Origin: Pachysolen tannophilus NRRL Y-2460
Taxonomy: Eukaryota; Ascomycota; Pichiomycetes; Alaninales; Pachysolenaceae
Direction of reading: 5' to 3'
NCBI GenBank assembly: GCA_001661245.1
Contig: KV454018.1
Location: 312,582 to 376,581, forward strand
DNA length: 64,000 bases
This document shows, one piece after another, positions 31,543 through 39,775 of this stretch. The translations under genes were made by a program, and so were the position numbers. Below the pieces are notes generated by a model, which made no database searches, was not told the DNA's origin, and saw nothing but the letters and a program-made list of their open reading frames with translations. How positions within the stretch are numbered: the first letter of the stretch is position 1; the number at the start of each line of letters is the position of its first letter.

Positions 31543-33117
31543 TTATTTGCTATATTTTAGACCGTCTTCCCCACCAACGTATAAACTACTACCACAAGCT
31601 GGTTTAGAAATAACAATTGCTTCTTTTAATTCTGCTTCCGTGATAGTAGGGAATTTTTTCTTGTAGTACTTTTCGATTAAGGCTTTTTCAACGGTTGATA
31701 CTTTATCTGAAGGTATTAGATGAACAGTACAACCACCCCAACCTGCTCCAGTTAATCTTGATCCTGTACTACCAGCCAGTCTTGCAATAGAACAAACTTC
31801 ATCAATTTCAGAACATGAACAACCATAGTTTGAATCACATGATTTTTGAGATTCATCCATTAATTCACCAAATTTAGTGAAAAATTCTAAAGAATCTGAA
31901 GGTTTTGATTCTAATAAGAATAATGCATCCAAGACTCTTAATTCTTCCGAATAAGTATGTTTTGCACGTTTATACAATTGTAATTTATCAAAAATAACAG
32001 TATTTTTACTCAAGAATTTTTCTTTATAACCTTCTACCGATAAACCAATACCAGAAGCAGCTTGTTCAAGAGTGTAACCTTCATCTTTTAATTCAAATGT
32101 CTTTTCAACTAATTCCAACATCTTGTTTAATCTTTTCTTACCTTCAGAAGCATCACCGTTCCAAGGAGGAGAGTTATGATATTTAGCATAATACAGATCC
32201 ATGAAGCTACTTAAAGTTCCAGTAGACAAACCACTATCCTGTTTCAATATATCATTCACGCCATATGAACGAGCTAAAAATTCAGCAGCAGAGCAGACTT
32301 CCACAACCCTTAGATTATAATTTCTCGGAGCAGTCTCATGCTTATTAGAAACCACCAAGGTATTTGCAATTAAAAATGAAATTGGTGGCTTTGTATCTGG
32401 GAATTTAAACAGGGTACAACTTAATTTTGGTTTAAACTGAACATATAAAGCATGATCTCTCTCACCATAAATTGAAGCGGTCTGATCCATTCCACCAGTA
32501 TTGACACCAACATATTTTTCAGAGACAACACAAATCTTTGATAAATTTTCCCTTGTTAATAACGATTCCTCAATATCGTTCACTTTCAAACAAGCCAAGG
32601 CAACACTACATGCAAATGCAGCAGAAGAACTCAACCCACCACCTATAGGAACAGTACCATCTGCAATAACTTGTAAACCTTTCAAAGGCTTACCTTTCCT
32701 TTCAGGGTAATGCTCCAAGATAAATAAATGAGCTACCAATAAACCACACTTAAAATAATTAGACCAATCGCTAATTTTACTATCAATAGATATCAACGAC
32801 CCATCTTCAGGTAATTCAAATTTCTTCTCAGCAAACTCATTACTCAAATTTTTCAAATGAATTTCTCTTGAATCTGCCCTACTCTTGACTGCAATGACAA
32901 AATCAACATCAATTGCCAATGGTAAAACCGAAAAATATGAATAATCAATATGCTCCCCAATTAAATTAACCCTTCCAGGAGATCTCGAGATAAAATCTGG
33001 GGTAGCTTTAAAAATTGACTTAAAGCTATCAAAAAGCAGCTTATACCTATCAACTTGCTGATCCGGATAAGAATAAAAATCAAGAGTTTTAAATACCGGA
33101 ATATCTGACTTACTCAT
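31543..33117 (-). CDS. GAL1: galactokinase
   Basis: First Leloir enzyme: phosphorylates galactose at C1 with ATP (GHMP kinase family). 524 aa from MSKSDIPVF; in-frame sequence further upstream runs into a low-quality poly-A tract with an N and is not coding. The galactokinase signature GRVNLIGEHIDY (about residues 44-55), the ATP-binding GGGLSSSAAFACS and the C-terminal GAGWGGCTVHL are all intact. The Ser-Ala pair after GLSS is the feature that separates active Gal1 from the inducer-only Gal3, so this is predicted to be catalytic. Immediately upstream is an N-gap and then a second copy of the first 729 coding bases. Confidence 0.97.
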   Translation of the reverse strand: MSKSDIPVFKTLDFYSYPDQQVDRYKLLFDSFKSIFKATPDFISRSPGRVNLIGEHIDYSYFSVLPLAIDVDFVIAVKSRADSREIHLKNLSNEFAEKKFELPEDGSLISIDSKISDWSNYFKCGLLVAHLFILEHYPERKGKPLKGLQVIADGTVPIGGGLSSSAAFACSVALACLKVNDIEESLLTRENLSKICVVSEKYVGVNTGGMDQTASIYGERDHALYVQFKPKLSCTLFKFPDTKPPISFLIANTLVVSNKHETAPRNYNLRVVEVCSAAEFLARSYGVNDILKQDSGLSTGTLSSFMDLYYAKYHNSPPWNGDASEGKKRLNKMLELVEKTFELKDEGYTLEQAASGIGLSVEGYKEKFLSKNTVIFDKLQLYKRAKHTYSEELRVLDALFLLESKPSDSLEFFTKFGELMDESQKSCDSNYGCSCSEIDEVCSIARLAGSTGSRLTGAGWGGCTVHLIPSDKVSTVEKALIEKYYKKKFPTITEAELKEAIVISKPACGSSLYVGGEDGLKYSK

Positions 33118-33146
33118 AACGCAAAACCAAAAAGCAAAAAAAAAAA

Positions 33147-33147
33147 N
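33147..33147. other. single ambiguous base in a poly-A tract
   Basis: One N within a run of A just upstream of GAL1. It indicates an unresolved homopolymer at a contig end. Confidence 0.9.
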
Positions 33148-33172
33148 AAAAAACAAAGGAAAAGAAAAGAAA

Positions 33173-33263
33173 NNNNNNNNNNNNNNNNNNNNNNNNNNNN
33201 NNNNNNNNNNNNNNNNNNNNNNNNNNNNNNNNNNNNNNNNNNNNNNNNNNNNNNNNNNNNNNN
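33173..33263. other. assembly gap (91 N)
   Basis: Run of N between the GAL1 promoter fragment and a repeated GAL1 5' segment. Confidence 0.99.
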
Positions 33264-33992
33264 CTTTGTATCTGGGAATTTAAACAGGGTACAACTTAAT
33301 TTTGGTTTAAACTGAACATATAAAGCATGATCTCTCTCACCATAAATTGAAGCGGTCTGATCCATTCCACCAGTATTGACACCAACATATTTTTCAGAGA
33401 CAACACAAATCTTTGATAAATTTTCCCTTGTTAATAACGATTCCTCAATATCGTTCACTTTCAAACAAGCCAAGGCAACACTACATGCAAATGCAGCAGA
33501 AGAACTCAACCCACCACCTATAGGAACAGTACCATCTGCAATAACTTGTAAACCTTTCAAAGGCTTACCTTTCCTTTCAGGGTAATGCTCCAAGATAAAT
33601 AAATGAGCTACCAATAAACCACACTTAAAATAATTAGACCAATCGCTAATTTTACTATCAATAGATATCAACGACCCATCTTCAGGTAATTCAAATTTCT
33701 TCTCAGCAAACTCATTACTCAAATTTTTCAAATGAATTTCTCTTGAATCTGCCCTACTCTTGACTGCAATGACAAAATCAACATCAATTGCCAATGGTAA
33801 AACCGAAAAATATGAATAATCAATATGCTCCCCAATTAAATTAACCCTTCCAGGAGATCTCGAGATAAAATCTGGGGTAGCTTTAAAAATTGACTTAAAG
33901 CTATCAAAAAGCAGCTTATACCTATCAACTTGCTGATCCGGATAAGAATAAAAATCAAGAGTTTTAAATACCGGAATATCTGACTTACTCAT
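33264..33992 (-). CDS. GAL1: second partial copy of GAL1 (5' 729 bases), probably an assembly duplicate
   Basis: Encodes the first 243 codons of GAL1, MSKSDIPVF to PDTK, and then meets the N-gap. Over the coding part it matches 32389-33117 in length (729 bases each), and I saw no difference in reading it. The poly-A leader differs only in A count. It lies on the GAL10 side, so this copy carries the real GAL1-GAL10 divergent promoter. The simplest reading is that two contig ends overlapping by about 780 bp were joined with a gap instead of merged. A true tandem duplication with a truncated copy is possible but less likely. Confidence 0.9.
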
Positions 33993-34662
33993 AACGCAAA
34001 AACCAAAAAGCAAAAAAAAAAAAAAAAAAACAAGGAAAGAAAGAATCAATTAACTTCTTCTTCTTCTTTTTATTATTATTATTATTAAAATTTGACAGCG
34101 ACTCAAACTATTATCGAAAAAACTGGGGACTTCCCACCGGTATATATGTGTCAAGAGTATCTATCGTCCGTTCTGAATTTTCGTGGGGTTTCCGAACAAA
34201 ATTTTTCAACTTATGCAGGTATTAAAGGGAAGGTGACGTTACTTTATTTCTCCACCAATGCATGTTTTCGTGCATGCTTTTCTCCGTCCAAACAATATGT
34301 CCCAAAAGGAAGACCAGCCTAAGTAACTAAGAACCAATAAATATAATTGAATAATTTGAAACTTTGTAAAATGGGAAGGTCAAAAGAGGTTTTTTGAAAT
34401 ATATAATTAATTATAAACAAAACATAACGTGTGAAAGTTTGAAAAGCTTTAATTTGGTTTGTTTTTCTGGTAGGCTAATTAATCATTTGAGAATTTCTGT
34501 CTTCCGAATTGATATAACAGTTTTCCGAAATAGATCTGGGGTAAGAGGTATATAAAAGTATCGAGAAACTTGGAATTTAACATTGATCCTTCTTGTTTGT
34601 TCTTTCTTTCTTTTTTTTTAGTTCATTCATTCATTTTGCAGTCATAGTGTTTTATACAAAAT
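33993..34662. promoter_or_regulatory. GAL1-GAL10 divergent promoter
   Basis: 670 bp. It holds SYGGGG (Mig1-type) matches at 34123-34128, 34183-34188 and 34536-34541, an ACGTTAC word in TGACGTTAC (34234-34242), and a TATATAAAAG TATA box at 34549-34558, about 105 bp before GAL10. No CGG-N11-CCG was found by eye. A 76-codon open frame here (34092-34322) is not considered a gene. Confidence 0.6.
34549..34558 (+). promoter_or_regulatory. TATA box of GAL10
   Basis: TATATAAAAG about 105 bp upstream of the GAL10 ATG, right after a CTGGGG site. Consistent with an inducible, TATA-containing promoter. Confidence 0.6.
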
Positions 34663-36732
34663 ATGTCTTACATTTTGGTTACTGGTGGTGCTGGGTATAT
34701 CGGTTCGCATACCGTTGTGGAATTGGTAAATAATGGTTACAACGTTGTTGTTGTTGATAACTTAGTTAATTCTTCTTATGATGTTATTGTAAGAATTGAG
34801 GTGTTGACTAGGAAACAAATTCCTTTCTTCAAGATTGATTTGAATGATCATGATGCGTTGGATCAAGTTTTTAAACTGTATCCTATCCAAGCTGTTTTGC
34901 ACTTTGCTGCTTTGAAAGCAGTTGGTGAATCTACTAAATTCCCATTAAATTATTATAGTAATAATGTTGGGGGTGCAATTAGTTTGCTAAAAGTTATGGA
35001 AGAAAACAATGTTAAAAACATTGTTTTCAGTTCTTCTGCAACGGTTTATGGGGATGCTACAAGGTTTGAAAATATGATTCCAATCCCTGAACATTGTCCA
35101 ACGGGACCTACAAACCCATATGGTGAAACCAAGATTACCATTGAAAACATTATCAGGGACGTTTATGCTAATGATAAGTCATGGAAATGTGCAATCTTAA
35201 GGTATTTCAATCCAATTGGTGCTCATCCTTCTGGTTTAATAGGAGAAGATCCTTTAGGTATACCTAATAATTTGCTCCCTTTCTTAGCTCAAGTCGCTAT
35301 TGGTAGAAGGGAAAAATTAAGTGTCTTTGGAAGTGATTATAATTCCAAAGATGGTACTCCTATAAGAGACTACATTCACGTGATCGATTTAGCAAAAGGT
35401 CACATTGCTGCTTTAAATTATCTTTTCAACCATAAAGATAATGGTCTTTGTAGAGAATGGAATCTTGGAACAGGTAATGGTTCTACAGTCTTTGAAGTTT
35501 TCAATGCCTTTTGTGAGGCAGTTGGTAAAAAATTGCCATTTGAAGTTGTTGGTAGAAGAGATGGTGATGTCTTAAATTTAACTGCAAATCCAAAGAGAGC
35601 AAATACAGAATTAAAATGGAAAGCTCAATTATCGATTAATGATGCTTGTAAAGATTTATGGAATTGGACTACGAAAAATCCATTTGGTTTCCAAATAAAC
35701 AATTATTCATGGACTAAATTTGATTCTGAATCGTTGACAAATTATGATAGATTAAATACTGTAAGGACTTTTAACGGTAAATTTGAAGTTTCAATTTCAA
35801 ATCATGGTGCTACAATTGTTGCAGCTAAATTAAACGGAATTAAATTAAATTTGGGTTTTGATAATTTGAAAGGCTATTTAAGAGAAGATAATCCATTCTT
35901 TGGGGCTACTATTGGTAGAGTTGCTAACAGAATTTCTAAAGGTGATTTACTCATTAATGGAACCCATTACCAAGTTGGTTTAAATGAGCTGCATCGTACA
36001 TCACTTCATGGTGGTACTTATGGTTATAACAAGAGGACTTTCTTGGGTCCAATTGTTAAGACAAACGAGAAGGAAAAGGAAACTACCATGGAATTTGTCT
36101 TGATTGATTTAGATGGTACTGAAGGATATCCAGGTGATGTCGAGACTAAAGTCATCTATACAGTTAGAGATACCGGTGTAGGAGGTGAGCTTGGTATTGA
36201 ATATGAGGCTAAGTTATTAGAAGAAAGTGGTCGTGATTCCACAGCAGTTAGCTTAACCAATCATTCTTATTGGAATATTGGTAATCAACCTTCAATTGAG
36301 GGAACTCACATTAAATTAGTTTCAAATAAACATTTGGAGAGTAATCCTCTGGATTCAACTCCAACTGGTAAAATTGTTACTTCAACTGATTTGGATTCCC
36401 AAAATTCTGCCAAATTAGGTCCAGATGGTCCTGTATTTGACTATTGTTTTGTCACAAAACAACAGGATAAGTTGGATACAAGAAATGACGAGCTACGTGT
36501 TGTTGCAACTGCAACACACCCAAAGACGAGAATTGCATTCACTACTTTGACCACAGAACCTGCATTCCAATTCTACACTGGTGACGGTGTCGATGTTGCT
36601 GGAGTTTTCACCAAGAGAAGTGGATTCTGTCTTGAAGCTAGCAGATACATCTATAACCCAAAATGGTTTATTCCTTTGAATAAAGGGGAAGTTTACGGTT
36701 CATATACCATTTACAGGTTCGAGAATTTTTAA
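34663..36732 (+). CDS. GAL10: bifunctional UDP-glucose 4-epimerase / aldose 1-epimerase
   Basis: Fusion enzyme: the N-terminal UDP-galactose 4-epimerase regenerates UDP-glucose, and the C-terminal mutarotase converts beta- to alpha-galactose. 689 aa (yeast Gal10 is 699). The SDR part (about 1-345) has the NAD loop VTGGAGYIGSH near the N-terminus and the catalytic YGETK with Tyr153 and Lys157. The mutarotase part (about 360-689) shows FFGATIGRVANRI, SLHGG, NHSYWNI and the C-terminal FCLEASRY. Both active sites look complete. It is preceded by a TATA box and CTGGGG sites, suggesting galactose induction and glucose repression. The two-domain fusion is usual in yeasts. Confidence 0.97.
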   Translation: MSYILVTGGAGYIGSHTVVELVNNGYNVVVVDNLVNSSYDVIVRIEVLTRKQIPFFKIDLNDHDALDQVFKLYPIQAVLHFAALKAVGESTKFPLNYYSNNVGGAISLLKVMEENNVKNIVFSSSATVYGDATRFENMIPIPEHCPTGPTNPYGETKITIENIIRDVYANDKSWKCAILRYFNPIGAHPSGLIGEDPLGIPNNLLPFLAQVAIGRREKLSVFGSDYNSKDGTPIRDYIHVIDLAKGHIAALNYLFNHKDNGLCREWNLGTGNGSTVFEVFNAFCEAVGKKLPFEVVGRRDGDVLNLTANPKRANTELKWKAQLSINDACKDLWNWTTKNPFGFQINNYSWTKFDSESLTNYDRLNTVRTFNGKFEVSISNHGATIVAAKLNGIKLNLGFDNLKGYLREDNPFFGATIGRVANRISKGDLLINGTHYQVGLNELHRTSLHGGTYGYNKRTFLGPIVKTNEKEKETTMEFVLIDLDGTEGYPGDVETKVIYTVRDTGVGGELGIEYEAKLLEESGRDSTAVSLTNHSYWNIGNQPSIEGTHIKLVSNKHLESNPLDSTPTGKIVTSTDLDSQNSAKLGPDGPVFDYCFVTKQQDKLDTRNDELRVVATATHPKTRIAFTTLTTEPAFQFYTGDGVDVAGVFTKRSGFCLEASRYIYNPKWFIPLNKGEVYGSYTIYRFENF

Positions 36733-37207
36733 AATTAAAAAAACCTACTAAAAACTATGGATGATGCGATGATCTTATTTTCTTTATTTTTTTTTTTCTT
36801 CATTTTCTTTACGTTTTCATTTTACCTCTTGCTTCCTCTTTTTATTTATGCAAAAACAAAAATTTAATGATGCTATATAACAGCACACTTTATCATTTTT
36901 AACAGAAAACCTAATTAGCTTGTAATGTAAGTTGTAAGTGGATTTTTTGCTCAACTTGAGTAAGAGTTGTAAGCGATCTTAACAATCATTAAAAGAGAGA
37001 CAGGTATTCTTCAATTGCGATTACAGCAATCAAAGCAAACCAGAATATACGTTTGACAATGAAACAAAATAATTTTTGGAGTCACCATGGGTCAATCTCT
37101 CCATTTGAATAAACAGTATAATATAATATACCTGATGTAAACACATTCAGCAAAAACATACAGCAAAAGCACTTACATTGCGATCGTGGCAATCGACCAT
37201 CTCCTAA
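36733..37207. other. intergenic region GAL10 to tRNA-Phe
   Basis: About 475 bp, T-rich at the start. No gene recognised other than the tRNA that follows. Confidence 0.5.
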
Positions 37208-37297
37208 GCGGATTTAGCTCAGTTGGGAGAGCGTTAGACTGAAGACGTGCTAAGCGCTGCAATCTAAAGGTCCTGTGTTCGATCCACAGAATTCGCA
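37208..37297 (+). tRNA. tRNA-Phe (GAA) with a 17-nt intron
   Basis: Mature sequence of 73 nt nearly identical to yeast tRNA-Phe: GCGGATTTAGCTCAGTTGGG 5' half, anticodon stem TTAGA/TCTAA, loop CTGAAGA with GAA anticodon (37241-37243 region), and T arm GTCCTGTGTTCGATCCACAG. The intron lies one base 3' of the anticodon, at 37245-37261, the canonical place. A T tract from 37301 is the Pol III terminator. A and B boxes are internal. Confidence 0.96.
37245..37261 (+). other. tRNA-Phe intron
   Basis: 17-nt insertion between positions 37 and 38 of the tRNA. Removing it restores the 7-base anticodon loop and the TTAGA/TCTAA stem. Confidence 0.92.
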
Positions 37298-37300
37298 ACT

Positions 37301-37314
37301 TTTTTTTTTTTTTT
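37301..37314 (+). terminator. Pol III T-tract terminator
   Basis: Run of about 14 T starting four bases after the tRNA 3' end. Confidence 0.85.
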
Positions 37315-37562
37315 AGTACAATTATTCTATTAGTACTACTAGTACTAGTACTACTCACGAATGCTAACAGTTGATAGTTGATAAACTTATATATGTATAT
37401 ATATACCTGAGTTGACTTTTAGTTCGAAATAATTCTATGATTTATGGCTATATAAGAAATATAAAAGTGAAGAAAAAGAAAAAAAAAAAAAGAAAAAAAG
37501 AAAAAGTAATGAAGAAGGAAGGAAGTAAACAGTTAAAATCAAGACTGTTTTGAATTTTTATT

Positions 37563-39014
37563 TTATTTTGATTTCTTCAATGTATCGGTATTAATTCTGA
37601 TATCAACCATTCCTACACCAATAAAGGAAATTAAAGCAATGAATATGAAAAATGAGATTGATAATGCTTTTTTAAATAAATCATATTTTGTTAATCTATA
37701 TTTGATTATCACCTGTGTATTTCTCATTTCATCTACTAAATTTGTAAAATTCATGCTAACTTCAGTATGTCCTTCTGTAATATCCAAATATGAATAAAAT
37801 TGTTCGACATTGTAATCTTCGAAAACAATTGATGATGAAACATTCAATATTTGTGAACCTGAGGGCAAATATGCTTTAAATTGTAATTTATTATATCCAC
37901 AGTCAATTGGACCGTTAAATAATGGGACTTTTAAGATAAATTCATCATTACCTAAATCGACCAAATAATTACTTAATGGGTTTGTAAAACCAATAGTGAA
38001 ATTATAATGCCAACCACCAAATATTGGGAAACGAGGCCTTAATAATAAGTTTGAACCAATGACACTTGATGTTGAGACATTTCCAACAAGGTCAGTATAA
38101 TAAATTTCAGTAGTTTCATCATCCATAATTGGGATATCAATTGAATTAATTGTTGGATTTAATTTAGTACCTAATCTTTTTTTCATATAATCCACTCTTG
38201 AAAATCCATTTTTCAAAGCTGCACCTTTATTTGTCAATTCGTAATTTTCTTCAACTTGTATCGTGGAAGCCCAATGAGAAACCCAATAACCTCTTTCCAA
38301 ATTGTCAATGTACATTAATGGATGAACTCTATCATATAATATTGCCATTGGTATTTGTTCAAGTAAAGGTTCATTTGACAAATCAAACGGTCCATATTCT
38401 ATTATCTTATTATCCACAACATGACTTGCATATTTCTCAAATACTGACAGAGGAACTTGTGGAAGTCTTAATTCATTTGCGGCACCTTGGAATCCGGTAA
38501 ATTTTAAATCATATGTCTTGGTAGGATAGATTGATAAAGGTAATTTATTTGTTTGAAATACTAAACTTTGTTTATCATCCATTTCAACTTTTTCTGGTAA
38601 TGGCTTAATTTGATTATTATATATCAAAGAAACAGCAAATTTTATTGTTGCCTTTGGTGCAATAGGGAAAGGCATTGTAATTCTGAAAAATTTCAAATTT
38701 TTTAAATTAAAATCATCTTCAACTGGTTCAACAATTAAAGCCATTTGTCTACCTTTCTTCTCAATAGTAGGAAGAAATAAAGCAAGATCTTCAGACAGCT
38801 CTTCTGGAATCGGAAAATAATAATAGCTTTCAGGTTGAGATGCAACATTTTGAATCTGAATATTAACCGATTCTTTAACATAAGATCTCAGTAAATCTAT
38901 ATTTCTAGAAAGCTCAACATTTTCCCAAGTACTCTCCGCAACAATTGATTCAGAACAAACCAACGAAAACACAAACGTAAGTAAAACGGAAATATGAAAA
39001 ACCACTTTCATCAT
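37563..39014 (-). CDS. OST1: oligosaccharyltransferase alpha subunit (ribophorin I)
   Basis: Essential subunit of the ER oligosaccharyltransferase that N-glycosylates nascent proteins. 483 aa (yeast Ost1 is 476). The N-terminus (KVVFHISVLLTFVFSLVCSES) is a cleavable signal peptide, the bulk is lumenal, and one membrane span (about 453-472, ALSISFFIFIALISFIGVGMVDI) leaves a short cytosolic tail ending in KKSK. Ribophorin blocks such as WENVELSRNIDLLRSYV, RVHPLMYIDNLERGYWVSHWA and RPRFPIFGGWHYNFTIG are recognisable. Two adjacent ATGs are possible starts; the first is used. It is divergent from RRP7. Confidence 0.95.
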   Translation of the reverse strand: MMKVVFHISVLLTFVFSLVCSESIVAESTWENVELSRNIDLLRSYVKESVNIQIQNVASQPESYYYFPIPEELSEDLALFLPTIEKKGRQMALIVEPVEDDFNLKNLKFFRITMPFPIAPKATIKFAVSLIYNNQIKPLPEKVEMDDKQSLVFQTNKLPLSIYPTKTYDLKFTGFQGAANELRLPQVPLSVFEKYASHVVDNKIIEYGPFDLSNEPLLEQIPMAILYDRVHPLMYIDNLERGYWVSHWASTIQVEENYELTNKGAALKNGFSRVDYMKKRLGTKLNPTINSIDIPIMDDETTEIYYTDLVGNVSTSSVIGSNLLLRPRFPIFGGWHYNFTIGFTNPLSNYLVDLGNDEFILKVPLFNGPIDCGYNKLQFKAYLPSGSQILNVSSSIVFEDYNVEQFYSYLDITEGHTEVSMNFTNLVDEMRNTQVIIKYRLTKYDLFKKALSISFFIFIALISFIGVGMVDIRINTDTLKKSK

Positions 39015-39205
39015 TTCCTATTCAGAGAAATCAATTTAATTCCTCTTTCCTAATAAGTTATCAATCTACTTATATATATTCAACTACTTACTATATAAAC
39101 ACGTACTTGCTTTCCCACCAAAATTCGGGGTTGATGAAAAAACTGAAAAGAAAAAAATCAAAAAACAAAAAAAAAAAAAAAAAAAATTCCAAAAACAGTG
39201 TATAA

Positions 39206-39221
39206 CTTCCTAATTAGGAAG
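39206..39221. promoter_or_regulatory. Mcm1-type palindrome before OST1
   Basis: CTTCCTAATTAGGAAG, a perfect 16-bp palindrome that differs only at the outer bases from the yeast Mcm1 P-box TTTCCTAATTAGGAAA. It lies 192 bp upstream of the OST1 start. Confidence 0.55.
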
Positions 39222-39482
39222 TCAAAAGAGGTACCAAAAATGAGGATTTTTTTATTTCTTTGGGCCAACACACAATTAAGACTAACTAAAACCAAAATAG
39301 AAGAGTAATCTTGGATTGTAGTCTGATCCTTGGGTCAATACCATGCCTGTCTAAAAAAAAACTATATTTACAATGATACAGCTACACCTTCTTTTGTTTT
39401 GCATCTGTGTGAGACGGGTTTCTAAAGACAAGATAAATGTAAAAGAAAAATCGTGCATATAATTACAAAATAAAAATATTAC

Positions 39483-39554
39483 AAAAGGTAGTGTATAAAA
39501 GCAAAAAGTCGTGTTTAAAAAAGGTAGTGTATACAAATAAATGGTCGTGCAATA
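39483..39554 (+). repeat. imperfect tandem repeat, 36-bp period
   Basis: AAAAGGTAGTGTATA at 39483-39497 and 39519-39533, and GTCGTG at 39508-39513 and 39544-39549, all offset by 36 bp. A partial third unit is hinted by TCGTGCATATA at 39451. Confidence 0.7.
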
Positions 39555-39565
39555 TATTTAGTAAC

Positions 39566-39581
39566 TTTCCCGATTTGGAAA
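39566..39581. promoter_or_regulatory. Mcm1/ECB-like palindrome before RRP7
   Basis: TTTCCCGATTTGGAAA fits the TTTCC-N6-GGAAA form of Mcm1 sites (early-cell-cycle-box type). It lies about 195 bp upstream of the RRP7 ATG. Confidence 0.5.
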
Positions 39582-39588
39582 GAGCTGC

Positions 39589-39598
39589 AAATTTTTCA
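39589..39598 (-). promoter_or_regulatory. RRPE-like element before RRP7
   Basis: AAATTTTTCA is the exact reverse complement of TGAAAAATTT, the ribosomal RNA processing element bound by Stb3, which is enriched before ribosome-biogenesis genes such as RRP7. It can occur by chance in AT-rich DNA. Confidence 0.45.
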
Positions 39599-39775
39599 AA
39601 TGTAAAGAAAAAGAACCAGCAAAGAGAGAGTGTGTGAGTGGTAGGTAGAGCAGTACTATTGATGTTGTAGACATATATATATATATATATAAATAAATAT
39701 ATATATTTCGAATTTGAGTCGGGTTCTTGGGTTCTTGGGTTATTTTTTTTTCATTGATCAGCGTTTCGTGTTAGT

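Larger units (their letters stand above)
39015..39775. promoter_or_regulatory. divergent promoter OST1 / RRP7
   Basis: 760 bp with two Mcm1-type palindromes (39206-39221 and 39566-39581), a 36-bp-period tandem repeat (about 39483-39554), an RRPE-like AAATTTTTCA (39589-39598) and an (AT)n tract (39672-39690). No gene or RNA recognised. Confidence 0.55.

Noticed and set aside
33264-33992. A second, functional GAL1 or GAL3-like gene
   Set aside because: The copy reads the same as the 5' end of GAL1 and stops at an N-gap; an assembly overlap explains it.
34139-34170. Possible Gal4 site (CGG...CCG) in the GAL1-GAL10 promoter
   Set aside because: The spacing is about 27 bases instead of 11, so it does not fit the Gal4 consensus.
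34092-34322. 76-codon open frame in the GAL1-GAL10 promoter
   Set aside because: Overlaps the regulatory motifs, shows no protein-like pattern, and is best read as promoter DNA.
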